Of a stretch of DNA of 64,000 bases, positions 33,501 through 59,300 are shown piece by piece; positions within the stretch are counted from its first letter, which is position 1; the number at the start of each line of letters is the position of its first letter. Under the pieces are notes generated by a model that was not told the origin of the DNA, did no database searches, and saw only the letters and a program-made list of their open reading frames with translations. A program made the translations under genes and the position numbers. The stretch is from assembly GCA_013076295.1 (NCBI GenBank), contig RQOL01000699.1, positions 2,108,001-2,172,000 of the forward strand, read 5' to 3'. This DNA is from Sanderia malayensis (taxonomy: Eukaryota > Cnidaria > Scyphozoa > Semaeostomeae > Pelagiidae).

Positions 33501-36476
33501 TATGTGGAACACTCACCCACCTAAAGCAAAGAAATACCAATGAATTGATGGAGTCACAGTGTATATATCGGGTATTACATCAAGCACAGAAAAATACAAT
33601 GACAAACTGGTGAGGATCCACTGGTTTATCTAATTTGCGAAAGGTCCGTCGATTTGAGAAAGTGTCAATGCTTTCAACGTTTTCAAAAAATGTATCTGGA
33701 TGGATGACGATCTGAAAAGCAAAGGTTAACTCGTGAATCTTCATCCAAAAATAATTAGATAAAGAGTGCAGTTGGATTGGAAATTGTTATTATTTACCTC
33801 TTTGTATCGTTCATTGAACAATTTATCATCATATAAATAGTCAGGATACCCAACTTTAATAACTGCTGCATCAGCCTTGAAAAGAATTAAAGAATTAAAA
33901 ACTATGATTTTTATGAATCTATGAATCTATAAACTTGTGAATTTATGATTCTTTGACTCTATTAACCTATATATGAATCTATGAAAATAAAATAAAGTTA
34001 GTATGGTGTTACTTTTTCTTTTACTGCTTTGATCGTCTGTCCACTAATCCATGGCACTGTTTCAGCATTATCTTCAAATGCCTCTATAATGAGTTTCATC
34101 ATTTCTTCAACCTCGTTCTTGTCGCCAACCGAAAATTCATGTCTGATAAAGAGGCCACCGACAAGGGGCCCGAGTATTTCGTCGGTATACCGAAAGCAAA
34201 TCTCTTCTCTCGACTTATTGTGTGTTTTGCCAGTCAAATGATTTTTAAAACGCTGATACGAATTTGTGAAATTCGAAGATAAAAAGGGAACCATATCTTT
34301 TACCATGCGCCACATCATATAATTTGATAAAATACTAAAAAACAAATATTGACGTAAACTAAGAGCCATAGAAAAGCCGAATTAAGAAGAATTGGAAGAA
34401 AAAGAGTTGGATGAAGAAGAGTTGGATGAAGAAGAGTTGGATGAAGACGATTTGAATGAAGACGACTTGAACGAGGAAGAGTTGGATGAAGAAAGCTAGA
34501 TGAAGAAAGCTGGATGCAGAAGAGCTGAATGAAGAAGAGTTGGATGAAGAAGAGTTGGATGAAGAAGAGTTGGATGAAGAAAAGGAAAAGGAAGAAAAGG
34601 AAAAGGAAGAAAGAAATCGTAACAGAGGAAAAAAGCTGAAACAAGACAATAACAGTAAACAAATCAGTAAAGAAGATTATCACCTTTTTGGGGTTGCATT
34701 TAAAATTCTGATCAAATCTGCCAAGTAGTCATTGGACAATACAACAATATGGTCATCCTCTTTAATTTCGCGAGGGCTCAAAACATATCGAATATGTTCC
34801 AACCATGGAAACTAGAAAATAGAAGAGAGCGTTGAACAATCCTTGCGTAACCTCTGGGGATGCTTCACTTATTGTGTATCAATAGATTTGTTTCGTTTCT
34901 TAAATAGAGCTGGTGATTTGTTGAATAAATCCTTGTTTAATACCCTGATTGAAAGATAATATAAATTTGATTACTTCGGGTATTGCTTCTGCTAGGGCCT
35001 TTATTGTTGACCTCGCATATCTCTTGGCTGGCTTGGCCACACTTTGCTGCAAAAACAGAGTTGAATAACTATTAGCATTCGTATACACATGACGCACCAC
35101 GCACATATCGTCTACAAGAATTTCCAGGAGACCTGTTGCTGAAGCAACACGCTTCGTCCAGGAGAATTAAAACGCAGACCATAGGAAGGAGGCAATTCTT
35201 ACTTTGGCTAAAACTTGTTCAAAGTTGATAACTTTTGCCATTTTTTCTTTTGCACTTTCGTACGAAATTCCAAGATACGAGCAAATACTGGCAGCATACT
35301 TTTGCAACTCTAACATTGACTATAAAATAAAAGTTAAATAAATAAACGAATAAAGCACACAAAGACTTAATAAGCTATGAACTTTTACATTAAATCCAAA
35401 TCAATGCAGTCAGGTTATAGATGCATAAAAATACAAGTATATAGGAAAATTAGCATTTATTTTACTTTTGTAGAAAAATAACATATGCTCTAACATAAAC
35501 GAAGCAGTACAAACAGACGTGTTGCTGGAGTAGAGACTATCTTTACAATCGTAACAATGATGCTTCTTGTTATTAAAAATAATTAATAAATGAAGAAATC
35601 ACTTACATCTCTGTTAACGTAGTATGCAATCTGTGGTAAACACAACTTTGCTTGGTCAATCTGTAAACAAAAGAAGATAAAATTCCATGTGAATAAGATA
35701 AGAAATGAAATGAATACAACAGAAAACGTTGGACCATGGAGAGACAGGGGAACAAGGGGATAAAAAGAGAAGAGGGAATACGCAATTTTTCAGAAATGAG
35801 GGACAAAGAGAGAAAAAGGGAGGTAGCATTTAGCAGGGGTGAGTTAGAGATCACATTGCTTCGCGCCTACCGTGATTATATTCATGGATCTGTTTTTTGG
35901 GTCAACATCAACATCAACGGTAAAGAATATTTCGGCTGGATATTCTTTGTGGAACTTCTGCAACGTTTTGTTGAAATCCCAGTTATCTTCATCGAAATCG
36001 TTGAACATATCCCATGATCCAAGTTTCTTAATAAACTTCTCCAATGGTTTGCTACCCCGTTCATCAATAAGCTTCGTATTCAGACATGATTTATAAAAAT
36101 TCTTCACCTTCTTGACGGTTTCAATATCGCCAGTTTCATCACTTTTGAGTAGTTTTTTCAAATGCATGTCGTTGTTCTCTGATAATTCTACAATGGCTGA
36201 GAACTCGTCCTTTCCTTTCGGTATGTTGTGATTTTTAATCCACGAACCGCAAGCGTGTTGGTAGAAGTTGTCGCAAGGATCGGTCTTAGGGTCCATGTTT
36301 GCTAGGATTTTCTCCGCTACCCTCCTGCATTTCTTAGAATGGCATATTTTGCTGTTGTCTTTCACAAGCGTACTTCGACGCTTCGCATTGACAACCAACG
36401 ACAAACACACTAAAGTCCACAGAAAAACATACAACAACATAAATCGGCTATTACTAAAAGCTAAAGCAGCGGCCAT
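30580..36476 (-). CDS. M13 zinc metallopeptidase (neprilysin/ECE-like), 712 aa
   Basis: A cell-surface or secreted endopeptidase that cleaves small peptides. Exons in order: 36476-35871, 35660-35607, 35319-35203, 35046-34975, 34811-34684, 34334-34013, 33875-33798, 33711-33608, 33520-33407, 32923-32856, 32736-32600, 32456-32391, 31307-31212, 31089-31013, 30679-30580. The sum is 712 codons plus stop, close to neprilysin (about 750). A hydrophobic segment at residues 13-30 is a signal peptide or type II anchor. Catalytic landmarks are NAFY (503-506), zinc motif HELTH (545-549), third ligand E609 in GENIAD, D613, H674 and R680; the last two have the same spacing as neprilysin H711/R717. The C-terminus CHVW is typical. 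Oddity: the usual VWCGSxR block is replaced by KECHNSTHH, though the Cys is kept. The exon 4 donor (GTAATC) was chosen by phase and homology over another site. Ligand numbering implies an active enzyme. Confidence 0.92.
31412..32189. mobile_element. Non-autonomous TA-flanked element with internal 184-bp tandem repeat
   Basis: It begins CAGTTGAACGTCGATAAG after TA and ends GATCAACTG before TA, so short terminal inverted repeats (CAGTTGA/TCAACTG) lie inside a TA duplication, as in pogo/Tigger-type Tc1-mariner elements. The body is a tandem array of 184-bp units (GGATACATAAAG at 31579, 31763, 31947 and 32131). It lies in M13 intron 12 and has no transposase. Confidence 0.72.
32990..33385 (+). 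repeat. Intronic minisatellite, about 30 bp (dimer about 60 bp)
   Basis: Units such as AACCTGAGCTAACTAGAAAG and AACCTGAGCTACCTATGAAG alternate, each followed by GTCCTTTTAC or TGCCTTTAAC, across M13 intron 9. The alternation gives a higher-order 60-bp period. Confidence 0.85.
34395..34600 (+). repeat. 15-bp minisatellite in M13 intron 5
   Basis: GAAGAAGAGTTGGAT is repeated with variants. It reads as EELDE on the plus strand and so creates spurious acidic ORFs antisense to the peptidase gene. The region between exons 5 and 6 is intronic by phase. Confidence 0.85.
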
Positions 36477-37245
36477 TTTGTTCTTCGATTATTTCTTCCC
36501 GATGATCCTGCAGTAGGAAGCACACGACAGAACAGCAGACAAAAACAATGAGCTAAAAACCGATTTCTTCACTTAGGCCCGTGTAACAGTAAGCATAATT
36601 CAATGTAGAAATAAAAAATGTATCCACTTTGCTTATAATTGTTTTGTGTTATTTCATTTCAGGGCATAATTGAGGCATAGAACCTTATATCACATAGAAG
36701 CATAGAGTTTGATCCTTCGCAGGTGGCAGTATTGTTACTGCGCAGCAGTGCAGATAGACACATGACCTTATTGGCGACATTTCTACAAGCCAGAGCAAGA
36801 AAGGCCAGTTCTCAAAATACGAAGATGAATGCCGAGACAGCTGGTCATGGACAATGAGGGCTCTGTTTCAGAGCATCTCTATCACACCGAAAATCATCTT
36901 AAATACCTGGCATGTAACTTTTCCAGTTGAGGCAAAGCAACTCAGTAGTTCCATTAGAGCTTTATTAAAACTGTCTCGCTATCAATATTTGCATAATTAT
37001 CATATCGAGACTTGTTCTACAGTGCCTCCTGGAAAATATTACATCTCAACCAAATGGAGTGGAGGGTAATTCCACAGATGATCACCACCCCCCCCCCCCC
37101 CTACAGCAGTTATCTTCATTCCCAATTCCCCCATTGCAATTTGATGTAAAAGTTGAAAAGATGTTCTACTAAATTAATTGTGAAAACTTTTCTTAACGAT
37201 GGAAAATTAATTATGTGCCTGCTAATAGCTCTTCACAACACCATG
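36477..37245. other. Intergenic upstream of M13 gene
   Basis: It holds the M13 promoter (not resolved) and a poly-C run at about 37088-37101. I found no supported gene on either strand. Confidence 0.5.
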
Positions 37246-37936
37246 CTACCAATCAACTTTGTTTAATTTATTGTTGATGGCAGCCTTCCTTGGGAAACAA
37301 GCACCTTTCGTCTTTGTTCTTGTCCATCTTTGTGTGCCCACATTATGCAACATCTTCAGTGCCTTTCCCTCAACGCGTGCGTTTCCTAAAGTATCATCAC
37401 TTCTAGTTTTATACTCAAAGCTCTTCAATTTTGAATTACTTCCCACACCTCGGTCAACAGGCCGTTCAAAATCTGCGACTCAAGCGACCATTGGACCCGA
37501 AGGTTGTTTGATGGGGCCTAAGTAGCGTGAACTAAGTTACTTTGATTTTCTAAAAAATAATTTTAAATCCACAATGAAAAAAAGTTCTGCATAAATTTGG
37601 GTTTGACTTTTTTGCTGTTTTTAATACTTCGATGCAAGAGATTCGTCGGCGAGCAACATGCATGGCGTATTTATCTGCATTCAAAAAGAGCGGATCGCTA
37701 TGCGAATTTATATAATCATTAGGTATAAATGCTTTTAAGTGAATAATGTTTTCACGTGCATATTACGAGCTTTTGATTTCTAATGCAAATTGCTTAAATA
37801 GAGTATAATCCTCGGACAGCAAGATTATCCTACTTGGACCTTTTATGTGTGAGATTATAAATTCAGATTTCAGAAACTCAAAATCGCGTACGCCACAAGG
37901 ACCAATTTCACCCTGTTCTGCAGAATAAAGCAACAT
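37246..37936 (-). CDS. Putative two-exon small gene, about 109 aa, function unknown
   Basis: A 75-codon open exon at 37472-37246 (minus) follows a plausible acceptor and ends in a stop. It is rich in Lys, Arg and Asn (…RTKTKGACFPRKAAINNKLN). An upstream open segment from the ATG at 37936-37934 can splice from a GTAGGA donor (exon 37936-37834, phase 1) in the correct phase. The joined protein has no signal peptide and I recognise no family. The start lies only 60 bp from the divergent AMP deaminase start at 37997, which would make a bidirectional promoter. Phase agreement could be chance. Confidence 0.3.
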
Positions 37937-37996
37937 CTGTTCGCGAAATTGAGGGGAAAAAATTTGGAAATTACTGCAGACTGACCACTGTTGAAA

Positions 37997-43786
<5,790 letters not shown>

Positions 43787-44585
43787 AACGACATGCAACC
43801 AGCTAATTACAGATATTTACTAACATGTACACTGGTTGTTGCAATTTTCTACCTGATATATACCCACTTTAGTTTAAACTATATGTTTAGGCCAGATCTG
43901 TTTCTTTTCCTGCTACACGACTTCTCTATACTCCATAAGTTTATCTGTGATTACTTCTAATATTTCTTTGTCTTTTAATTCGAGTTTTATAGAGTATTAT
44001 AAGAATTATTATTCTAGTGTTATCATATTAGGTTTATAATATAAAGAAATACAAAAACATAAAACGGAAAACTTATGACCTACTTATCAACATATATTTG
44101 TTTTCAAAGTGATTAACAATTTTAAACAATTAATTTTGTTGGTAATTCGAACAGAAAACCTTTTCATAGCAATTGCTTTATTGCCTGTTTTCTGGCAATT
44201 TCCATATTTTTGTAAGAAAAACGTTCTGGATTCGGAAGGTCCCGTAAAATATTCCATTCGGGGGAACATCGGTATATTTCGAATATAACCTTATATGGCC
44301 TTATATCCGATACAGCTAGTTTTTGGATTGGCTAGAAAAAACTATAAAATTTGGCTTCGGCTTTTATTAAAAATATCCATTTAAAATCATATTCAAAAAG
44401 TGTGTTATTATGCGATTAAAATCATAGATGTAGATTAAATATTTGATAAATATAGACAATTAAAAACCGGCGATCGTGAATTTCCTAATAGCTCCCACTA
44501 AAAATTGCCAGCAAAGCATGGAGGTAAAAGAAAATGTGTCATACATTTTCAGTCAATCACCTCGCAGAGAAAATATAAAAAAAAC
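43787..44585. other. Convergent 3' region between the two AMP deaminase genes
   Basis: AT-rich, with no ORF of note. It must hold both 3' UTRs and terminators. I could not fix the poly(A) sites. The tail-to-tail arrangement allows overlapping antisense transcripts. Confidence 0.5.
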
Positions 44586-52226
<7,641 letters not shown>

Positions 52227-53306
52227 CTTTAATTTATTATTGCAAAAAGGACATTTTAATGCATGAGAAAGTTGTCATTTCTTCAACAAATGAAACAAAA
52301 TTCAAATAGGCGTTATTCCCATTCAAAGCAAACAATGTAGATTCTGCAACAACAATATTTTCTGATTACACTTTTTCCACGCTGACTTCCCATTTCAAAT
52401 GTTTTGTTTTCCTATTGTTTTTAAACAAAAGACCATTGTTATCGCTATTGTTTTCGGCAAACTGTTTCGGCTTCTATAAAAGACAAGAACTTTCTGTATC
52501 AAATCGTCTTGACGACTTAAAATTCAAAGCAAGAAAAAAGGTAAAAAATATTAATTTTAATCTCACACATTCATAACTATCACTACATCTACAATTCAAC
52601 ATTACACTACTCCGCAATTCTGCAGAAAAGTTCAATAAAAAGTATTAGCTTAACTTCAAACTCAGTGCATATAATAATAGTTTAATGTTTTGGCATTAGA
52701 TTGTTAACACATGAAATGGTTGCAAGTGAAGATCGACATATATCGTGAGGCTATAACACCCTTTATATTAGAGAATATAAGAATATGCTGTTTAAAGAGA
52801 AACATCTATGTAACAAAATACGTTTATATGCTTGGCTTGACTTCGGAGAGAGAGTTGAAAAGAAGAAGATTGTAATTAAAGGGGTTTTTCGAGAATTGAA
52901 CCAGCAATATCATGGCTCGAACTTAATGGGAGCAAAAATTATTAATCATCTTAGAACATCAATTCTCTCTGAAAGTACAGCTTGTTTAATTGTGTCGTAA
53001 AATTGTGATCTTAAATTTATCCAAATAAAAACAACACCACTACACAGATACTAAGAGACAGAAGACAAATGTTAACAAACATTACATAATACGATTACAA
53101 AAAAGCAATGATCTTATCATATATAATTTAATAATAAATTATAACACGGTTAATCAAGAATTTCCAGACAAATGTTCAGATATCAACGACAAGTTAAGTT
53201 TCGTGTTTGAATATTTGAATAATAATGGCGCAAAACGTACTTGCAAAATTGCGCTTCGAAAAAAATCCACAATCAGAAGAAACTCAAGCCTCGTAGCCAT
53301 ACGAGC
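52227..53306. other. Intergenic between AMP deaminase B start and ABCG end
   Basis: This AT-rich DNA must contain the AMPD B promoter and the ABCG 3' UTR. I searched the minus strand for a second first exon like exon 1a of the paralogue and did not find one. Confidence 0.45.
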
Positions 53307-56300
53307 TTAATTTGCCGTTGATTTGACTTTGTACCTCAGAACGAGGTAGGTGATAAGTCTAAGTGTTACGAAGAACATACCAAGAACGATACAGTCAAAA
53401 TAGAATTTAGCATTGTCTAGAGACAGGGCACTTTCATTGACATCCATTGCGTCTAACACCTCTTTGCTACTTTTGAATATACAGCGGGGTTTATCGCAGT
53501 CCAAAGAGCCCCTATTATTACCATATATGGCAACAATGGTACCCTCCCAGCTGTACCTGGCGAATGAGATGTACGTCAGCCATTGCATGTACGAGGGGAT
53601 TGTGTCGAAATTCACGAAGAAACCGCTGAACAAGAGCACCGGGATGCCAGTTACCGGGGCAACAAAAACTGCAGTCTGTGAAGAGAAAAACAAACCAATC
53701 AAATTGCATTGGAGATTAGAAAGAGATATTGCAAGAGATACAAAACTCAATAGATCAGCAAAGGATACAAACAAAGAGCAACAGTATTAACATTATTATT
53801 ATCAAAGATTCATTTAATTGTAGTATGCATGGAACACAGTTGTTTCATGAATAAAATAGAAGTAAATGACTGGGCGTGAAAAGAAGAGGATAGTATGCAT
53901 GGAATACAGTTTGCTGACTTGTTCTATGAATAAAATAGACTGTCTTGGTGTAGTAAGAAGAGGGTCATATGCATGGAATACAGTTTGCTGACTTGTTCTA
54001 TGAATAAAATAGACTGTCTTGGTGTAGTAAGAAGAGGGTCATATGCATGGAATACAGTTTGCTGACTTGTTCTATGAATAAAATAGACTGTCTTGGTGTA
54101 GTAAGAAGAGGATAGAGATGGATGCAATGCTTACTGGAACACTGGGAGCCACAGCTCCAAGCAACAAGCCAATGGACTGTGACACAAGACATGTTAACAC
54201 AGTAATAACAAGAAACTGTATGAATCTTTCAGGCTCTTTCGGCTGGTCGGTCATGAAATATATTATTGAACAATACACAGCAGGCAGTATTATCTGCAAA
54301 AAAGGAACAGATCAATGTGAGAACTGGAAAATAACAATACAATATTGCACAATTTAACAACATTGGCTGGTCGTTTCAAATATTCAAGACAACATGATCA
54401 AATAGCGATCATCTGTGCGACTCTGAAAACGTTTGCTAAGGAGTGAAAATTGGTAATGAGTGAAATGCAAATTCACTCACCTGAAATGGTAGATCAGCCA
54501 TGGTCTTGGCAAGATAATACGACTTCAAACTGTACCAATTGTTCAAATGTTCTCGTATGAAAATAATCTTCTCAAGTGGAACTAGAATTCAAAACAAAAG
54601 CACAATGGTCATTCCATTCGTACCCCCGTACGGGCAGATATATGACAGTAACTGCGATTGGAAAGCTTTACATAACTCAGGAGGTATGATTGAAAGCTAC
54701 GAGAACACTTACATGTTAAGACAGTAGGCATAAGGGCGACGAACATGAGGAAAAGCATTGAGAAAAAGAGACATCCAGTGTTGTTGATGACTTTATCTCC
54801 GTTATTTCCAATTTGATAGTACAACAAGCCAATCAAAACCGCCACTGAGATCGTTGAAAACAAACGCAGATGTGTAAACATTCGGTCTCGAACGATTGAT
54901 ATCATGGCTCTCTTAATCAGCACAGAAAACTAAAATAAAACAAGATTAAATATAAGAGAAAATTTCAGAGCCAGGTGTAAAGGCTCTGAAATAGCCAAAT
55001 AAAAGAAACATAATCCAATTTCGTTCCTTTCCATATTAATCGGATTATCTTTATTAATTTATATGCATGTTCTCTTCATCCCACTCCCTTCAGCTCCACT
55101 CCATTCCATTCAATTCTATTCCATTATATTCCACTCCCCTCCATTCCATTCCATTCCATTCCATTCCATTCCACTCCACTCCACTCCATTCTATTCCATT
55201 CCATTCCATTCCATTCTAGTCCATTCCATTCCATTCTAGTCCATTCTATTCCATTCTATTCCATTCTATTCCATTCTATTCCATTCTATTCCATTCTATT
55301 CCATTCCAGTCTGTTCATTACCTCCTTCTCCTTTCCACTCCAAACCTCTCCCATTCTTCTCTCTATCGTGTCTGTCTAAATGATTCAAATTTAAATACGA
55401 CATTTTACCTGCGTGGTCTGGCTGACAACATTAAACAGACTGTCGGTACTGGATGTTGTGCTGGATGTTGCACTTTGGCATTTACCGGGCAGATAATTGA
55501 CAACGAGTGGTGACGCAAGACTCGTGTCCAGGCTCCCAGTTGAGCCATTCAGCTGTTTCTCCATTTCTGCGAGCTCGTTCCGTTTCTCTTGCACCTTCCA
55601 CGACTTGATCAACTGTCGTGTGACGTCACCATACTCACCAGACGCGACTTCAATTACTGAAGAAGAAAAAGACTGGGGCTATCAAATAGAAAATTGGAAA
55701 GCAGTACCAATAAAGGAGAGCAGTAAAAGAAACAGTAGAAATAATAGAATAATCAAATCAAAAGATGGTTTGTTACAACGATAAGTTGTTATTTCATTCT
55801 GGTCTCACTTACTAAAGTCAGCTGGATTGTGATATTTTGGACATTGAAGACTCTGTAACTCCATGTAAGGTAACAAGTTTTCCAATTGTCCACTGTAAAT
55901 ACAACTGCCAGCCGTCAGAATGTAAAGCTGCAATAAAGAGTAAAGACTAAAAATACAACAAATTAATTAATAAAATAATTCAAAAGTCGACAATTTAATG
56001 ATTCAGTAACGTGTGGATAGAATGATCAACTGATTGTGCAATGAATAAAGATGGGGCTGGGGCTTATTTGCAAAAACGAAGTTTTAGCTAGATTTTCAGT
56101 CAACATTATGCTTTACGAAAGCTATAGTACGCAGTCAATTAATAAGACTCATGTTTTAAGCTTGCTGCTATTTGCAATACATTCACTAAACAGCTTTAAT
56201 CCAATATTAATAGGTGAAAAAACGGATTGCGAGATGCATGAAATGATTGAATTATCGGATTATTAAAAGATCTCTTACTTGATCAAACATCTCGAAGAGC

Positions 56301-59300
56301 TTTGCACTGGGTTGATGGATTGTGCAAATGATAGTCCTTCCACCTTGGGCTAACTTCTTCATCAAACAAATGCATTGATATGCAGACAAGCTATCCAGGC
56401 CACTGTAAACAAGATAAAACAATGCTCTTTACAATTACAATTAATGCAGCTACGATTTTCGCAACACGCATTCACTGTGTAATACCAATACCAATAATAC
56501 CAAATTAGTGTGCCAAGAATTGATGTAACTACTGCAGAATAAACTTGAGTTAACCTACGTCAGTGGACGCACACAAACCGTAAAAGTTCTATCCTATTCA
56601 ATTTCATCAATTACAGTTCCATCATCGTCATCAATCTCAAATTTTGAGAATTCTAACCGAGGTTAGTTCAAAGGACCCTTTCAAAAGGAGGCTTACTAAA
56701 AAGGGTGGCTTAATAAAGATGACTTATTAGAAGGGGAAGGAAGGCTAATTGAAAACCTCGTTTCGAAACGAGGTTTTCAATTCTCTAATAAACGAAATTT
56801 CATTTCAATTTCGTTTATTAGAGTTTCTTTTCAATTCGTGTTAATCGGGGGACGGTTTTATGACGAAAATGGGACATAACACGATCACAAATTATGCAGC
56901 TAATCACTTGGTTTTATCGCGATTACAACCTAATCGCTATCGTGATAAACCTCAAGTTAGCACCAGGCTTAAGCCCTGTTATGATAAAGAATAAATAGAT
57001 AAAGTTGATGTAGTATGAATTGCCTGCCCATACCTTGTAGGTTCATCAAGGAATATAACTGGGGGGTTATTAACGAGTTCCAGGGCAATCGCAAGCCGCT
57101 TCCTTTGTCCACCTGATATATCAGCCAGGTCTGTTTCGACTGTTTCAGCTAAGCCAAGCACGTTGAGAATATCAAGGATCTGCGAGAGAAAGAAACGTGC
57201 TGACTAAAAGGTTCGCTATACTTCTAGTGAGACCATGATTGTAAGTTCATCAAAGGAGTACAAGATGTTTTTATGAAAAACCAATAAGTCATAACTACTT
57301 ACAACTTGCTTCTTCTGTTCTCTTGTGTAGACCTCTTTCAAATGCAAATTGGCTGAAACCTGCAGAAACCAGACATTTATCACGTCATCTGCATCACAAT
57401 AGACGCAAGTTTAGAGAAGTGGCCTTGGAAATGAACCACAGGGTTGCCACTAATATAAACATTAAGTACCATCATAGATTCCATGACAGTCAAGTTCGGC
57501 ATGAGTATGTCATCTTGCATTATATAACATGATATTTTTCTGAATTTTCTTGGATCTCGTTTGACTCCATTGATCAAAACTTTGCCTTCAGCAATCTTCG
57601 AGCTGAAATAAATGATGCGCGTGATGCGATTATGGCTAACAATGGAACAATGGTACTTATCTGATCTAGCCAAATCCCTTATCAGATTTAAGTAATTAGG
57701 TTAATGGACAGACAGTCTCAAAACTGTACCCAAGAACACAGGGATAAATAATAGTAAATATGGGCAAACACAGGGATAAACCATATGAACGCAGGAGTAA
57801 ACAATAGAAAATATGGGCAAACACAGGGATAAACAACGGGAAGATGAGCAAGAACAGGGATAATTAATAGGAATATGGGCAATCACAGGGATAAACCATA
57901 TGAACACAGGAGTAAACAATAGAAAATATGGGCAAACAGGGATAAACAACGGGAAGATGAGCAAGAGCAGGGATAATTAATAGGAATATGGGCAAACACA
58001 GGGATAAACCATATGAACACAGGGGTAAACAATAGTAAATATGGATAAGATAGAAGTAAAGATAATTAGAATTAGACGTACTTGTAACCTGCCAGAATAT
58101 TGAGCAGAGTGGACTTTCCAGCGCCTGAAAGAAATGACGAAAAGTATGTAAGAGAGGGTAGATTAAGAGAACAGGTCTTCGATTCTAGCATTATATCCCG
58201 AGGTAAAGGATACCATAGAGAGTGTGCTAGGCAGCATATAAAAGACGAGTTTCTGAGAAAGCCTCGGGTACAATGAAAAGCTCAGCATGGGGTGGGTGTT
58301 CATTTGTCTCCGCAGCTGAGCTCTGAATAACCTTAACTGGTCAATGATAATGGTGAACAGGCCGGCATTGACCATTTGATGGTTCAATGCATCGTTGGAA
58401 ATGCTATCTGGCATATCAAACGATACCGATTCAACTTTTATCAGATCTCTATGATTCGAATTTAGGGCAAACATCTCATGTTGTAAATCTACGCTTGATA
58501 AATTCTATTATTCATGTTCCATTCTTTACATATAAAACCACAAGCACGCAATTCGTAACAATTTGAAAGTGCTTGTTCCTCGGACCCTGTTTTTGTTAGT
58601 TTGCTATTGATATATTAAACTTTAAATTTCCCCATTGTCACAGACTGTCTGCAACAAAATCCATTGTTTTACCCGAAAATGAGATCAACAACCTCGGTTT
58701 CATAAGTTCCCCTCGCTTAACACCATGCTTTGCGAAATCATCAAAATAAATACAACAAATGAAAACAAGGTATAATGCTACCCTCAATGGTCTAGCCTAA
58801 TCCCAAAAGTATTCACAACTATTTGTTTCACGATAAGTTTTTCCTTTGTAAATCAAGAAAAACTTCGTGTCAGTGAAAGCCATAGATCTTTTCGAGGTCA
58901 AATGCCTGTGGGCTCGAAAAGATCCATGGTTTTTTAGTTTCTCACTGTTTGAAACATATAATTCTTCTTTCTTAAGCCTAGCGCACACGGGCGATTTTTG
59001 TCGCCAAGGCCGGCGATTTTTGTCGCCAAGAAATTTTGTTGCAACCCCGCACACGTAGCGATTTTTAACTATATCCAGAAACATCCCTTCTTTTCCTCTG
59101 GCCACACATCTTTATCCGCCATTTTCTTTGAGTCACATGTCAAATAGGAACGCGGCGATTGGATGTTGACGTTCTGTCGCAAAGATTTTTGTCTCTCAAC
59201 ACCGCACACAGAGCGATTTTTGTCTTTTGTTGCCAGCGACGAAAAAAAATATCTAACATGTTTGATATTGAAAATCTGTCGCTGACGATAAAAATCGCCA

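Noticed and set aside
34359..34683. Low-complexity ORFs rich in FFIQL or Ser/Phe on the minus strand
   Set aside because: They are produced by the 15-bp minisatellite in an M13 intron. Flanking exons 5 and 6 join in phase without it.
53924..54299. Minus ORFs repeating [16 protein letters not shown]
   Set aside because: They come from the 74-bp intronic tandem repeat. The true ABCG exon 12 ends at a GTAAGC donor before the array.
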